DNA of 64,000 bases from Burkholderia sp. HI2500 (GCF_002223055.1 NZ_NKFL01000006.1:2666001-2730000); one strand, 5' to 3'. Positions 37,812 to 47,536 are shown, counted from the stretch's first letter. The notes: generated from the letters alone by a model not told the origin. Translations and numbers: made by a program.

Positions 37812-38377
37812 TGGCAATGAATATCTGGAAGAAGTACTGGGACCTGCGCACGCAGGAGTGCCCGTGTGACGTGCACTTCGTCGAATGGCTGGAAACCGCG
37901 CGCCTCAACGGCATCCGCATCTATCACTTCGGCACCGGCGGCCATCACCATGTCGGCGTGGAATGCGCGCGGCCGCACCTGAACAACACGGTCTTTGGCG
38001 TGACGGCGTCGCCGAAGGAATACAAGTCGTACGTCGATCTCGTCACGCGGCAACCGGAGGTAAGCAAGACCTATCTGGCCTATTTCGGCGACATCTATAC
38101 GAGCAATTCGGACCTGCTGCCGGCGTTCGACGTCGTCACGCTGTTCCATCTGTGCGAATTCCGCGACGAGTCGAACAGCCGCTACGGCGCGAAGACCGAC
38201 GCCGAAGTGCTCGACCTGTTCGCACGACACACCGCGCGCGACGGCCACCTGTTGTTCTACAAGGGCTCGTCGGCGTACCGGAAGGCCGAGCCGATCATCG
38301 AGCAATGGGCGGCGAATGCCGATTTCGTCGAAATCGGCGACTTCAAGACCCTGCGGATTTTCCGCAAGGCCGCGTAA
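37811..38377 (+). CDS. Methyltransferase-like hypothetical protein
   Basis: A 188-residue protein. The segment IRIYHFGTGGHHHVGVECA resembles a class I methyltransferase motif I, and AFDVVTLFHLCEFRDES could be the motif IV region, but overall similarity is weak and it may not be catalytic. It overlaps the glycosyltransferase stop by 1 base and precedes a polysaccharide deacetylase, suggesting a role in modifying a glycan. Confidence 0.7.
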   Translation: MAMNIWKKYWDLRTQECPCDVHFVEWLETARLNGIRIYHFGTGGHHHVGVECARPHLNNTVFGVTASPKEYKSYVDLVTRQPEVSKTYLAYFGDIYTSNSDLLPAFDVVTLFHLCEFRDESNSRYGAKTDAEVLDLFARHTARDGHLLFYKGSSAYRKAEPIIEQWAANADFVEIGDFKTLRIFRKAA

Positions 38378-38400
38378 TTCCCCGTTCCCGCGACCCGCTC

Positions 38401-39135
38401 ATGCTGCTGCCCGCCACGCGCTACCCGATCCTGATGTATCACCAGGTCCGCACGCCGCCGCCACCGCCCGACCGGCTGCGCAGCCTGAGCGTCGCGCCCG
38501 ATGCGTTCCGCCGCCAGATGACGCTGTTCAGGCGGCTCGGCTACCGCGGCCTGAGCGTGCGCGAACTGCAGCCGTACCTGCGGGGCGAGCGCAGCGGGAA
38601 GGTCTTCGGCATCACGTTCGACGATGGCTTTCTCAACGTGCTGACGCATGCGATGCCCGTGCTCGATGCGCTCGGCTTCACCGCGACCTGCTACTTCGTT
38701 GCCGGCCGGTTCGGCGGCGAGAACGACTGGGATGCGGCCGCCGATACCGCACGCTCGCCGCTGATGTCGCACGCGGACATGCTCGCTTGGCGCGATCACG
38801 GCCATGAAATCGGCTCGCATACGCTCGACCACGTCGCGCTGTCGCACGTGCCGGCGCACGTGTCGGAGGTTCAGATCGTCGAATCGAAGCAGCGGCTCGA
38901 AGCGTTGAGCGGCCAGACGGTCGAATCGTTCTGCTACCCGTACGGCGATCTGGACCCGCGCGTGCGCGACCAGGTCGCCGCCGCGGGTTACCGCAACGCG
39001 ACGACGACCCGGCGCGGCTGCGCCGATATGCGCGACGATCGGTTCCTGTTGCCACGGATTACAGTCGCGGGCGGCGTCGGTGCGATGCGGCTGTGGTTCA
39101 AGTGTGCGAAGGCGCGGGTTCAGCGGCGCAGGTAG
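38401..39135 (+). CDS. Polysaccharide deacetylase (NodB/CE4 family)
   Basis: A 244-residue carbohydrate esterase family 4 protein. Motif 1 is ITFDDGFLN (catalytic and metal Asp), motif 2 is HEIGSHTLDHVAL (metal His residues) and a later motif is CYPYGDLDPRV. There is no signal peptide; it opens with YPILMYHQV as in PgaB-like deacetylases. It would remove N- or O-acetyl groups from a glycan made with the upstream glycosyltransferase. It starts 23 bases after the previous stop. Confidence 0.88.
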   Translation: MLLPATRYPILMYHQVRTPPPPPDRLRSLSVAPDAFRRQMTLFRRLGYRGLSVRELQPYLRGERSGKVFGITFDDGFLNVLTHAMPVLDALGFTATCYFVAGRFGGENDWDAAADTARSPLMSHADMLAWRDHGHEIGSHTLDHVALSHVPAHVSEVQIVESKQRLEALSGQTVESFCYPYGDLDPRVRDQVAAAGYRNATTTRRGCADMRDDRFLLPRITVAGGVGAMRLWFKCAKARVQRRR

Positions 39136-39141
39136 CCCTCG

Positions 39142-39300
39142 CTATTTCGGCCGCTGCCTGCGGAATGCAAGCAGACCAGTCAGCGCGATTCCCATAAACA
39201 GGAACCATCCCGGCGTGAGCGTCGTCCAGCCTGCGGCGACGCTGCCGATGAAGTTGCCGAGCATCCCGCCGATCGCCCACGAAATCGCGCGGACGCCGGA
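39142..39300 (-). pseudogene. Relic: C-terminal ~50 codons of an MFS exporter
   Basis: The minus strand reads AISWAIGGMLGNFIGS then AAGWTTLTPGWFLFMGIALTGLLAF and a stop. This closely matches the end of the MFS protein at 53563 (AISWAIGGMLGNFIGSAAAS, FMGISLMGLLAF). About 45 bases are nearly identical at DNA level. Nothing of the remaining ~350 codons is present upstream. It is a leftover of a second copy of that exporter or its cluster. Confidence 0.8.
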
Positions 39301-39472
39301 CCGTACGACCACGCACGTCATACGTCCCCTTCGTCCATGCGCTCACCGCTGGAAAGCCCTGCGCATCTGCTCGCCAGCCACGTCGAACACCCGACGGGCT
39401 GTCGGCGTCACGCCGGCCATATGAATGCACGCATGGATCATCCGGGCAGCACGACGCAATCGACCGGCATGA

Positions 39473-40357
39473 TCAGCGGCTCCGTTCCAGGAACGGCAGC
39501 AGATGGCCGACGAACGCGTCGGGCGCCTCTTCCATGATGAAGTGGCCGCAATCGGGCACGACCGCGCCCTGCAGATCCGTCGCGTTGTCACGCATCGTGA
39601 CCAGCGGTGCATCGCCGGTCGCATGTTCGGCACCAATGGCGAGCACCGGCATTGTCAGCTTCCGCTGCGACCGTGCCTGGTTCTGCCGGATCGTCTCCGG
39701 AATCGCGCGGTAATAGGCGAAGCCGCCGCGCAAGCCGCCCGGCGCCGAATAGGCGTCGATGTACACATCGACGGCCACACAATCGCGCCGGAACGACCAC
39801 CGGTTGAACATGAACTCCAGATAGGCCCGTTCACGTCCCGCAATCAGCGTCTCGGGCAGATCGGCCAGCTGGTTGAACATGAAATGCCAGAGGAAGATGT
39901 TCTCTTCCGGCGGAGCGAAAATCGACGGCGCGGGCGCCAGCCCGGGGATCACCGCCTCCGTGAGCGCCAGCGACGTCACGGCCTCGGGGTGATCGCTCGC
40001 CAGCGCGTAGGCCACCCACATGCCGACGTCGTGGCCGGCCACCTGGTACACATCGAAGCCAAGCTGCACCATCACGCGATGCAACGTGGCCGCCGTGCGG
40101 CCCGTGTCGTAACCCGCATCCGGCCGGTCGGAATAGCCGGTGCCGGGCGGATCGACCGCGACGGCCATGAAGCCGCGCGCGGCGAGCGCCTGCATCACAT
40201 GACGCCAGGCATACCAGGTTTGCGGCCAACCCGGAATCAGCAGGACCGGGGTGCCCGCGCCGGCCGTGACGCAGTGAATGCGCTGGCCGTCGATGCGCAC
40301 GTATTGATGATCGAAGCGTTGAGCGTCGGCCGACGACGACTGAAGTTGAGCGGACAT
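39473..40357 (-). CDS. Alpha/beta hydrolase, epoxide hydrolase/dehalogenase-like
   Basis: A 294-residue hydrolase. The HG-type motif is LLIPGWPQTWYAW, the nucleophile elbow is AGHDVGMWVAY (Asp nucleophile, as in epoxide hydrolases and haloalkane dehalogenases), and the C-terminal catalytic His is in PDCGHFIMEEAPD. ATG 40357 starts the family-like MSAQLQ sequence. It lies 29 bases downstream of the sugar isomerase gene in the same direction, so the two are probably one operon controlled by the TetR gene at 41553. Confidence 0.88.
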   Translation of the reverse strand: MSAQLQSSSADAQRFDHQYVRIDGQRIHCVTAGAGTPVLLIPGWPQTWYAWRHVMQALAARGFMAVAVDPPGTGYSDRPDAGYDTGRTAATLHRVMVQLGFDVYQVAGHDVGMWVAYALASDHPEAVTSLALTEAVIPGLAPAPSIFAPPEENIFLWHFMFNQLADLPETLIAGRERAYLEFMFNRWSFRRDCVAVDVYIDAYSAPGGLRGGFAYYRAIPETIRQNQARSQRKLTMPVLAIGAEHATGDAPLVTMRDNATDLQGAVVPDCGHFIMEEAPDAFVGHLLPFLERSR

Positions 40358-40386
40358 ATCGATGGTTCCTCGCAGTGGGGGCCGGC

Positions 40387-41442
40387 TCAGGCGATGCCGA
40401 GCATGTCGTGGATCTGCTGTTGATCGACCGCCGCACCGGCGAAGTCGTCGAAGATGCGCTCCGTCACCCGGATGATGTGGTCGTTGATGAACGCAACCCC
40501 TTCGCGCGCGCCGTCCTCCTGGTCCTTGAGGCAGCATTCCCACTCGAGCGTCGCCCATCCTGTGTAGTCGTACTGAGCAAATTTCGAAAAAATCGCCTTG
40601 AAGTCGACCTGACCGTCGCCGAGCGAACGGAAACGGCCGGCACGTTCGAGCCACGAACTGTAGCCGCCGTAAATGCCCTGACGCCCCGAAGGCAGAAACT
40701 CGGCATCCTTCACATGAAACATGCGGATGTGGTCGCGGTAGATATCGATGTACGCGAGATAGTCCAGCTGCTGCAGCACGAAATGGCTCGGATCGAACAG
40801 CATCTTGCAGCGCGCGTGCTGGCCGACCAGCGCATGGAAACGCTCGAAGCTGACGCCGTCATGCAGGTCTTCGCTGGGGTGGATCTCGTAGCAAAGGTTG
40901 ACGCCATTTTCATCGCAGACATCGAGAATCGGCCGCCAGCGGCGCGCCAGCTCGTCGAAAGCCGTCTCGATGAGGCCGGCGGGCCGTTGCGGGAACGGAA
41001 ACAGGTAGGGCCACGCGAACGAACCCGAAAAAGTGCCCATGTCGGTCAGCCCCAGGCGGCGTGAAGCCCGCGCCGCCAGCTTGAGGCGATCCAGCGCCCA
41101 CGCAGTGCGCGCGGCCGGATTACCGCGCACCGCTTCCGGCGCGAAGTTGTCGCACATGGCGTCGTACGCCGGATGCACGGCGACCAGTTGCCCGAAGATG
41201 TGTGTGGTCAGTTCGCTGATCTCCAGCCCGTGTTCGGCCAGCATGCCCTTCATGTCATCGCAATAGGCCTGGCTTTCCGCGGCCGTCTCCACGTCGAACA
41301 GCCGGCCGTCCCATGCGGGAATCTGCAGCGCCTTGAAGCCGACGCCGGCCGCCCATTGCGCGATGCTCGGCAAGCTGTTGAACGGGGCAGCATCGTCGGC
41401 GAACTGGGCGAGATGGAGACTGGGGCCTCTGAGGGTACGCAT
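40387..41442 (-). CDS. Sugar phosphate isomerase/epimerase (AP endonuclease 2-like TIM barrel)
   Basis: A 351-residue xylose-isomerase-like TIM-barrel protein related to IolE/IolI. Metal-site segments are visible: NLCYEIHPSEDLHDG (Glu), MLFDPSHFVLQ (Asp/His), RMFHVKDAEF (His, Asp) and WATLEWECCLKD (Glu). ATG 41442 is chosen because AGGAG lies 6 bases upstream. It probably isomerises or dehydrates a cyclitol or sugar derivative. A palindromic operator candidate lies directly upstream, shared with the divergent TetR gene. Confidence 0.85.
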   Translation of the reverse strand: MRTLRGPSLHLAQFADDAAPFNSLPSIAQWAAGVGFKALQIPAWDGRLFDVETAAESQAYCDDMKGMLAEHGLEISELTTHIFGQLVAVHPAYDAMCDNFAPEAVRGNPAARTAWALDRLKLAARASRRLGLTDMGTFSGSFAWPYLFPFPQRPAGLIETAFDELARRWRPILDVCDENGVNLCYEIHPSEDLHDGVSFERFHALVGQHARCKMLFDPSHFVLQQLDYLAYIDIYRDHIRMFHVKDAEFLPSGRQGIYGGYSSWLERAGRFRSLGDGQVDFKAIFSKFAQYDYTGWATLEWECCLKDQEDGAREGVAFINDHIIRVTERIFDDFAGAAVDQQQIHDMLGIA

Positions 41443-41457
41443 GATCAACTCCTATTG

Positions 41458-41473
41458 TTTGTTGATCGACAAA
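41458..41473. promoter_or_regulatory. TetR operator candidate (TTTGTTGATCGACAAA)
   Basis: A 16-bp near-perfect palindrome (one mismatched pair) lies between the isomerase and TetR starts. Its position 15 bases from the isomerase start suggests repression of that operon. Confidence 0.55.
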
Positions 41474-41552
41474 GAATAGAGTAACGGAAAGGCGCGTGTC
41501 AACACGGCGCGCGATAAAATCGGCGCACGATGTGACGACGGACGAAAGGGAT

Positions 41553-42158
41553 ATGGCGGGACGACCGAGAGAATTTGACCGCGACATGGCGCTGAAACGC
41601 GCGATGCTCGCGTTCTGGCGACACGGCTACGAAGGCACGTCGATGTCCGACCTGGTCGAAGCGATGGGCATCGCGTCAGCGCGCATCTATGCCGCCTTCG
41701 GCAGCAAGGAAGCGCTGTTCCAGGAAGCCGTGTCGCTCTATGAGCAAGGCGAAGGCGGCTTCGCAGATCGCGCGCTCGGCGAGGAAACCGATGTGCGCGC
41801 GGCCGTCGAACGGATGCTGCGCGACGCCGTTGCCGCCTACACCAAACGTGGCCAGCCGCATGGCTGCATGGTGGTGTCCGCCGCGACCAACTATTCGGCG
41901 GAAAACGAAGGGGTCATGGAATGGCTGGCCGCCCATCGGCGCGCACGCACGCAGTCGATCGTCGAACGCCTGCAGCGCGCGGCCGAGCAGGGGCAGCTCG
42001 CGCGGGGCACCGACATCAAGGCGCTGGCCGATTTCTATGCGACGCAGCTGCACGGCATTTCCGTGCAATCCCGCGACGGCGTATCGAAGGAGCGGCTGCT
42101 CGCCTCCATCGGGCCGGCGATGATGCCGCTCGCGATGGCGGTGCGGGACGGGGCGTGA
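41553..42158 (+). CDS. TetR-family transcriptional regulator
   Basis: A 201-residue TetR regulator. The N-terminal HTH is GYEGTSMSDLVEAMGIASARIYAAFGSKEALF (core SMSDLVEAMGIASARIYAAF), and a helical ligand domain follows, with GCMVVSAATNYSAEN typical of one AcrR-like subgroup. GAAAGGG lies just before ATG 41553. It is divergent from the isomerase/hydrolase operon and probably represses it through the palindrome at 41458. Confidence 0.9.
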   Translation: MAGRPREFDRDMALKRAMLAFWRHGYEGTSMSDLVEAMGIASARIYAAFGSKEALFQEAVSLYEQGEGGFADRALGEETDVRAAVERMLRDAVAAYTKRGQPHGCMVVSAATNYSAENEGVMEWLAAHRRARTQSIVERLQRAAEQGQLARGTDIKALADFYATQLHGISVQSRDGVSKERLLASIGPAMMPLAMAVRDGA

Positions 42159-42283
42159 GGCGGCGCGACTGACGGATTACCGTATCCGGATCGCCGCCCT
42201 GGAACCGTCCTGGGCACACCTTACGCACCCTGCCGGCACGCCGCCGGGTACCCCATCGGCACCGCGACGGCGCAGGCTCCCGC

Positions 42284-43366
42284 CTAGAACGTATGACGAA
42301 GGCCGACCACCGTCCCGACGGTCGTTCCGCGCCCCTCGTGCAGCGCGCCGTTGATCGCGAGCCCGGTATTCATCAGGCCGTGGTTGTGGACCACCCCGAC
42401 CTGCCCGTACACCGTCGTCGCTTTCGACAGGAAGTACCTCAACCCGATCGCGGTCAGCACCGAACGGTTGCCGGTATCGTTGCCGTCGCTCGTCAGCCAG
42501 GCGCCCGCGTCGGCTTCGACCGCGGGCGTGAACAAGTAACTTGCCCCGGCGCCGTACACGCGGCTGTCGAACCCGCCGCTCACTTTGTAGAGCGCGTAGG
42601 AACCCTTGACGGTCAGGTTGCCGACACTGTATGCCGCACCGATGGTCCGGCCGGTAAACGGGACGGTGCTGGGAATCGGCGTCCCCGGCGTGCCGCCCGC
42701 GTTGCCGTTGTAGAGCGCCGCCGTGACGAGGAATCCGCCTCGCTGGTACTTGAGGCTCGCCGAATACTGCCGCCCCGCCTGGAAATCGCCCGCCTTCCCG
42801 CCCAGTCCGAACATCGCGCTACCCTGGAAGCCGGCGATGTCCGGGCTCGTGTAGGACACGGCGTTCTGGTTGAACAGCCCCGTCACCAGCACGCTGTCGA
42901 CATAGATGACGGCGCCGCTGCCGAAATAGGCCACGTCGCGCGGGTCGGTTCCGATCAGCGACAGCACGAACGGCGAGTATTGCAGGCCGGCCTTGACCGC
43001 CCCGAAATCACCGCTCAACCCGATCCACGCCTGACGGCCGAACAGGTTGCCGTTTGAATTGCCCAACGCGCCGCTCGGGATGTCGATGCCGCTCTCGAGG
43101 ACGAACGTCGCCTTCATCCCGCCGCCCAGATCCTCCACGCCCCGCAAGCCGAATCGCGATGCCGCCGCGGCACCGTCGACCATCGCGAACTTGTGGCCGT
43201 CGTTCGCGCCGGTCCTCGTATTCAGCGACTTGTTCGTGTAGAGCACGGCGGCATCGAGCACCCCGTAGAGCGTGACGCTGCTCTGGGCATGCGCCATGCC
43301 GGACGTCGCGCCCAGCGACGCAGCAATGGCCAGGCCGAGCGTTCCCTGACGCCATGTCGATTTCAT
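42284..43366 (-). CDS. Gram-negative general porin
   Basis: A 360-residue outer-membrane porin of the betaproteobacterial type. The signal peptide ends AQ at GMAHAQ, and the mature start is SSVTLYGVLDAAVLY. Conserved blocks include SRFGLRGVEDLGGGMKATF, and the final residue is Phe in VGLRHTF, as needed for Bam assembly. The start ATG 43366 begins the signal peptide (KSTWRQGTLG). It stands alone. Its paralogue lies at 49391. Confidence 0.92.
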   Translation of the reverse strand: MKSTWRQGTLGLAIAASLGATSGMAHAQSSVTLYGVLDAAVLYTNKSLNTRTGANDGHKFAMVDGAAAASRFGLRGVEDLGGGMKATFVLESGIDIPSGALGNSNGNLFGRQAWIGLSGDFGAVKAGLQYSPFVLSLIGTDPRDVAYFGSGAVIYVDSVLVTGLFNQNAVSYTSPDIAGFQGSAMFGLGGKAGDFQAGRQYSASLKYQRGGFLVTAALYNGNAGGTPGTPIPSTVPFTGRTIGAAYSVGNLTVKGSYALYKVSGGFDSRVYGAGASYLFTPAVEADAGAWLTSDGNDTGNRSVLTAIGLRYFLSKATTVYGQVGVVHNHGLMNTGLAINGALHEGRGTTVGTVVGLRHTF

Positions 43367-44133
43367 GTCTATCCTCCAAACCCAGATCGTTATTTTCAAT
43401 GCCGCGTCACGGCGGAATGCCGATCGGCGCTTTCGCTACACGTCACAACCTGTCCGTCACGGCCGGTGCTGGCGCCGAGCGGAGACTTCCCAATCCGGAC
43501 GCGCCGCGTCCGGCAGAAACTGAGCGCGCGTCGATGCGGTCGACGACGCGTATCGCCTTCATCGACGGCATTGAATGTCGAGTGACAATCAATCGCCACA
43601 CGCCATCCGGCATTCACCATGAGGCGATCGAACCGTCACGGCTCACGATGACCCGCGCGGGCCAACGATGTGGCTGCGGCGGGCCGATCCCGGCACATGG
43701 AGGGAATGGCGTACGCGAATCGCGTCGACCCGCGGCAACGCTCGCGAATGCGCATGTGCGTCAGGCGGCGAACCTCGTCGGCTCCCCGGATGTGGTTCGC
43801 AGCAGGCAGGTACAGGTCGAGGACGTCTGACCGACCGGCGATTCGGCATGCACGCAGGACTCCTTGATGAATTTCCGGTAGAGCGCGATTCGACGAAGCA
43901 CGTCGTTCACGACGTCATGCGAAACGATGATGACCGTATCGCAGCGTCGGACCGACGTGGACTGAATGCAAGACTAAGAGCAGGCCGGGGGGATTCGCCC
44001 CCCTCCAAAGGGGAGGCAGAAGTCTGGCGACGGGGGGGGAGCCATGCGATCGCCCCCCTACCGTGGGAAAACCCCCATCGTCGTGGGGGCGACTATCATT
44101 AACATGATGTGGTGCATTCCGGACTTTCCCCCC
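43367..44133. other. Long intergenic region with G/C-run hairpins
   Basis: About 770 bases. The first part holds the porin promoter. Around 43985-44090 there are runs of G and C able to form short hairpins, for example CCCCCATCGTCGTGGGGG at 44072-44089, in the leader of the MalT-type gene. Open frames here lack domain features. Confidence 0.5.
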
Positions 44134-46920
44134 ATGAACTTGCCGTCCGAATCCGATGAGCCCCTTTGGAATCTCTCGCTGATACAGACGAAAATGGCGC
44201 CACCGCGCCCGCCCCGGTTCCGAGTCGCGCGGCGGACGCTGTCGAAGAAGCTGGCCGCGACGGCCGAACACGCAGTCACGCTGGTCATCGCGCCGGCCGG
44301 GTTCGGCAAGACGACGACGCTGTCCGAATGGTGCGAAGTGCTCCGCACCCGCCATCAGCTCGTCGCGTGGCTGAGCCTGGATCATGACGACGACCATCCC
44401 GATCAGCTCGGCGCCTACCTCGTTGCTTCGTTGAACCATGGCACGGGCGGCGTCGGTCAGCAGGCAGAAAAGCTGCTGCGCCACGATCCGATGACGCCCG
44501 GCAAGACGGTCATCTCCGTGCTGCTCAACGAGATCGCCGCGTGCGGCAAGCCGGTCTTTCTGATCCTCGACGATTTCGACCGGCTCACGTCGCCCCCGGT
44601 ATGTGCGGTGGTGTCGCGCCTGTTGCGCTACGCGCCGGCGAATTTCCACGTCCTGCTCGGCGCGCGCGGCGAGCCGAGGCTGGCGCTGGCCCAGTTCCGC
44701 ACGCAGGGCCAGCTTCTGCGGATCGACGAATCGGATCTGCGCTTCTCCGCCGACGATGCACAGGCGTTCTTCGCACGCACCGGCACCGCGCCGCTCGATC
44801 GCGGCGCCGTCGAGATGCTGACTGACGCAACCGAAGGATGGATCACGGGCCTGCAACTCGCGTCGCTGTCGCTGAAGGAAGAAACGGACGCCGCCAAGGT
44901 CGCGCGCGATCTCGCCGGCAATCGATTCGGCATCGACACCTATCTCGACGACGCCGTTCTGTCACATCTGCCGCGCCCCGTGTATCAGTTCCTGCTGCGG
45001 ACCTCGATCGTCGATCACCTGAGCCCCGACCTCTGCGACGCCATCATGGGCGCCGGCGCGCGCAGCTGGGAAAAGCTCGACTGGCTCGAGCGTCACAACC
45101 TGTTCATCCGCGCGCTCGACGACGAGCGTCAATGGTTCCGTTATCACGCATTGCTGTCCGACGCGCTGAGGCGGCGGGCCGCCCGGCAACTGGCCGATGA
45201 ATTGCCGCGGCTTCACCAGCGCGCCGGCCAGTGGTTCGCGAATGCGCGGCAATGGCCGGACGCCGTGCGTCACGCGCTCGCCGCCGGTGACACGTTGCAG
45301 GCCGCGATCTGGGTCGAGCACTGCGCAGCGGCGTTGATGGATCGCAGTGACGTGAACACGCTGCTGAGCCTGATCGGCAAGCTGCCGCGCCAACTGGTGA
45401 AGTCGCGGCTGCGCTTGCGACTGGCGAATGCATGGGCGCTCGCGTTCCTGATGCGCATGCCGGAAGCCGGCGAGGTGCTGCGACACGCGCAATCCGACTT
45501 CGCGCGCCATCACGCCGATCGCTCGCGGACAGAAGGCGAACCCGACGCGGCGCTGCCGATCGAGATGATCGCGGTGGATGCGGCGATTTCCGGCTTCGAC
45601 GACGACAGCTACCGGTCACTCGAACTGGGACGCGAAGTCGTCCTCTCGTCGTTGCCCGCGTCCGCGTGGGTCAGGCGGCTCGGGGAAACGGCGCACATCT
45701 TCGGCCTGATCTACGACAGCCGCTTCGACGAGGTCGAGCACCTCAGGCACGGCGCAGCCGCCGTCCCGGCCGACGATCACGACTTCATCTACGCCAACGT
45801 CTACCGCGAATGCATGTTCGGGCTGAACCTGCTGGTGAGCGGCCGCCTGCCGGAAGCGATGGTGCTGATGGAGTCGGCGATCGCGCATGCGGAAGCGAAC
45901 GTGTTCCGCCAGTCGGCGGCGGCGGCGGTTCCGGCGGGCTACCTGGCGGCACTCTGCTACGAGCAGAATGACGTGTCCCGTGCGCGGCAGCTGATCAACG
46001 ATCGCTCGGCCATCACGGCGGAAGCGTGCCCGCTCGGCTCCCTGTCGAGCTACTGCCGCACCGCGGCGCGGCTCCACGCACGAAACGACGACATCGCATC
46101 CGCGCTGCTGTGCCTGCAGCAGGCCGGCGAAATCGCAGCGTCCCGACACTGGTTGCGCATGCGTGCATCGTGTGACGCGGAAATCGTGCGGCTGTGCCTG
46201 CAGCAGGGCTGGGTCGATCGCGCAAGGGAAACCGCCGACGCACTGGACGTGCTGATGCCCGAGCAGATCCCGACGCCGATGGGCAGCTTCATCGAGACGT
46301 GGGCCAGCTGGTGCGAGATCAAGGCACGCCTCGACATCGCGACAGGCAGGCCGGATCGGGCCGCCGAACGGCTGCGCGAGTTGAGGACCACGCTCTCCCG
46401 TGCCGGGATGACCTACCTGGAAGCACGGATGTCGCTGCTGTACGCCATGGCGCTCCAGCAGGAACACGCGCATGAAGCGGCGTCGGCCGCGCTGACGGAC
46501 GCGCTGCGCTATGCGCAGCAGAACGGCATGATCGGCAGTTTCGTCGACGAAGGCGAACCGATGCTGCGCCTGCTGACTCAGTTGCGGCGTGAAGCGCCCG
46601 GACGCGATGCCGTTCAACCGGCCTTCGTCGACCAACTGCTCGCCGCGTTCGACCCGCGTCGCACACCGACGGACGACGGCGACGTGCGCGACGCGCGAAA
46701 CCTGCTCAGCGCGCGTGAGATCGAGATCCTCAATCACATTGCCCGCGGCATGTCGAACAAGGAAATCGGGCGGGCGCTGCGGGTCGCGCCCGAGACCATC
46801 AAGTGGCATCTGAAGAACATCTTCGAGAAGCTCAAGGTCGGCTCGCGCTACGAGGCCGTCCAGAGCGCGCTCGGCGTGACACCGACCGAGCGCGGCAAGG
46901 TCAGGGAAGCCAATTCCTGA
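44134..46920 (+). CDS. MalT-type LuxR-family ATP-dependent regulator
   Basis: A 928-residue LAL/STAND regulator. The N-terminal NTPase has Walker A IAPAGFGKTTTL (about 50-61) and Walker B VFLILDDFDRL. A long helical repeat region follows (about 380-830). The C-terminal LuxR-type HTH is LSAREIEILNHIARGMSNKEIGRAL then VAPETIKWHLKNIFEKL (core MSNKEIGRAL). Such proteins act as ligand- and ATP-dependent activators. The start may be ATG 44134 or the upstream in-frame ATGs at 44104 or 44044; none has a strong RBS. Its target is not evident. Confidence 0.88.
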   Translation: MNLPSESDEPLWNLSLIQTKMAPPRPPRFRVARRTLSKKLAATAEHAVTLVIAPAGFGKTTTLSEWCEVLRTRHQLVAWLSLDHDDDHPDQLGAYLVASLNHGTGGVGQQAEKLLRHDPMTPGKTVISVLLNEIAACGKPVFLILDDFDRLTSPPVCAVVSRLLRYAPANFHVLLGARGEPRLALAQFRTQGQLLRIDESDLRFSADDAQAFFARTGTAPLDRGAVEMLTDATEGWITGLQLASLSLKEETDAAKVARDLAGNRFGIDTYLDDAVLSHLPRPVYQFLLRTSIVDHLSPDLCDAIMGAGARSWEKLDWLERHNLFIRALDDERQWFRYHALLSDALRRRAARQLADELPRLHQRAGQWFANARQWPDAVRHALAAGDTLQAAIWVEHCAAALMDRSDVNTLLSLIGKLPRQLVKSRLRLRLANAWALAFLMRMPEAGEVLRHAQSDFARHHADRSRTEGEPDAALPIEMIAVDAAISGFDDDSYRSLELGREVVLSSLPASAWVRRLGETAHIFGLIYDSRFDEVEHLRHGAAAVPADDHDFIYANVYRECMFGLNLLVSGRLPEAMVLMESAIAHAEANVFRQSAAAAVPAGYLAALCYEQNDVSRARQLINDRSAITAEACPLGSLSSYCRTAARLHARNDDIASALLCLQQAGEIAASRHWLRMRASCDAEIVRLCLQQGWVDRARETADALDVLMPEQIPTPMGSFIETWASWCEIKARLDIATGRPDRAAERLRELRTTLSRAGMTYLEARMSLLYAMALQQEHAHEAASAALTDALRYAQQNGMIGSFVDEGEPMLRLLTQLRREAPGRDAVQPAFVDQLLAAFDPRRTPTDDGDVRDARNLLSAREIEILNHIARGMSNKEIGRALRVAPETIKWHLKNIFEKLKVGSRYEAVQSALGVTPTERGKVREANS

Positions 46921-47536
46921 CACACATGCGACGCATCGTATTCGTGACGATCGGAAACCCGTCTCCAACGCTGTCCCATACGGACAACACCCGTCGAAAA
47001 TCAGCTGCATGACCGCAATGGACCCCGATATTCAGAACATGCTCCGCCGCTATCGCGAACGAGAGATCGACCTGCATCAGTTGCGCGTGTGGACGCACAC
47101 ATTCGCCGCTGTGAATGGCTGAAACTGAGGCGAGGCAGTGAAGCGCAAAGCAACGGTCCGATCGCGCATCTGCTTCCGGCGTGCAATCTGGGCACTGTCC
47201 AATGACGAGCGCACCCGCGGCCTCGCGCTGCTGTGCTGCTCGAAGGCGCGGTGCGATCTCGAAATCGACGTGCGTGAAATCGCCGGCGTCCCGCGAGAGC
47301 CTGGCGTCGATGGACGTCTTTGTGCGGTTTGATGGAGAAACAATGGATTCGGAATAAAAAAAGTAGCGATGCCGAAGGGGCCTTCCGGGCGCACACAATC
47401 TGTTACGACAATGGCGAACCGGGTTTGAATGGGAGTGCTATCTTTCGCCGGCCTTTCGTTGAAATGACTCGTTGAAACGAATCGGCAGCAACGCAAGAAA
47501 CCGGACTTCAGATTGAGCACAAGGAAGAGCATTCGC
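46921..47536. other. Intergenic, doubtful small ORFs only
   Basis: About 615 bases. A 37-codon frame from ATG 47010 and a 64-codon frame from GTG 47138 are open on the plus strand, but neither shows a domain. An AT-richer stretch near 47340-47360 is a likely promoter area for the next gene. Confidence 0.4.

Noticed and set aside
43641..44000. Possible transposase remnant in open frames on both strands
   Set aside because: No motif could be matched to a transposase family; only weak protein-likeness.
47010..47332. Two small plus-strand ORFs (37 and 64 codons) after the MalT-type gene
   Set aside because: No recognisable domain or convincing start context; the second starts with GTG. They are recorded only as doubtful.
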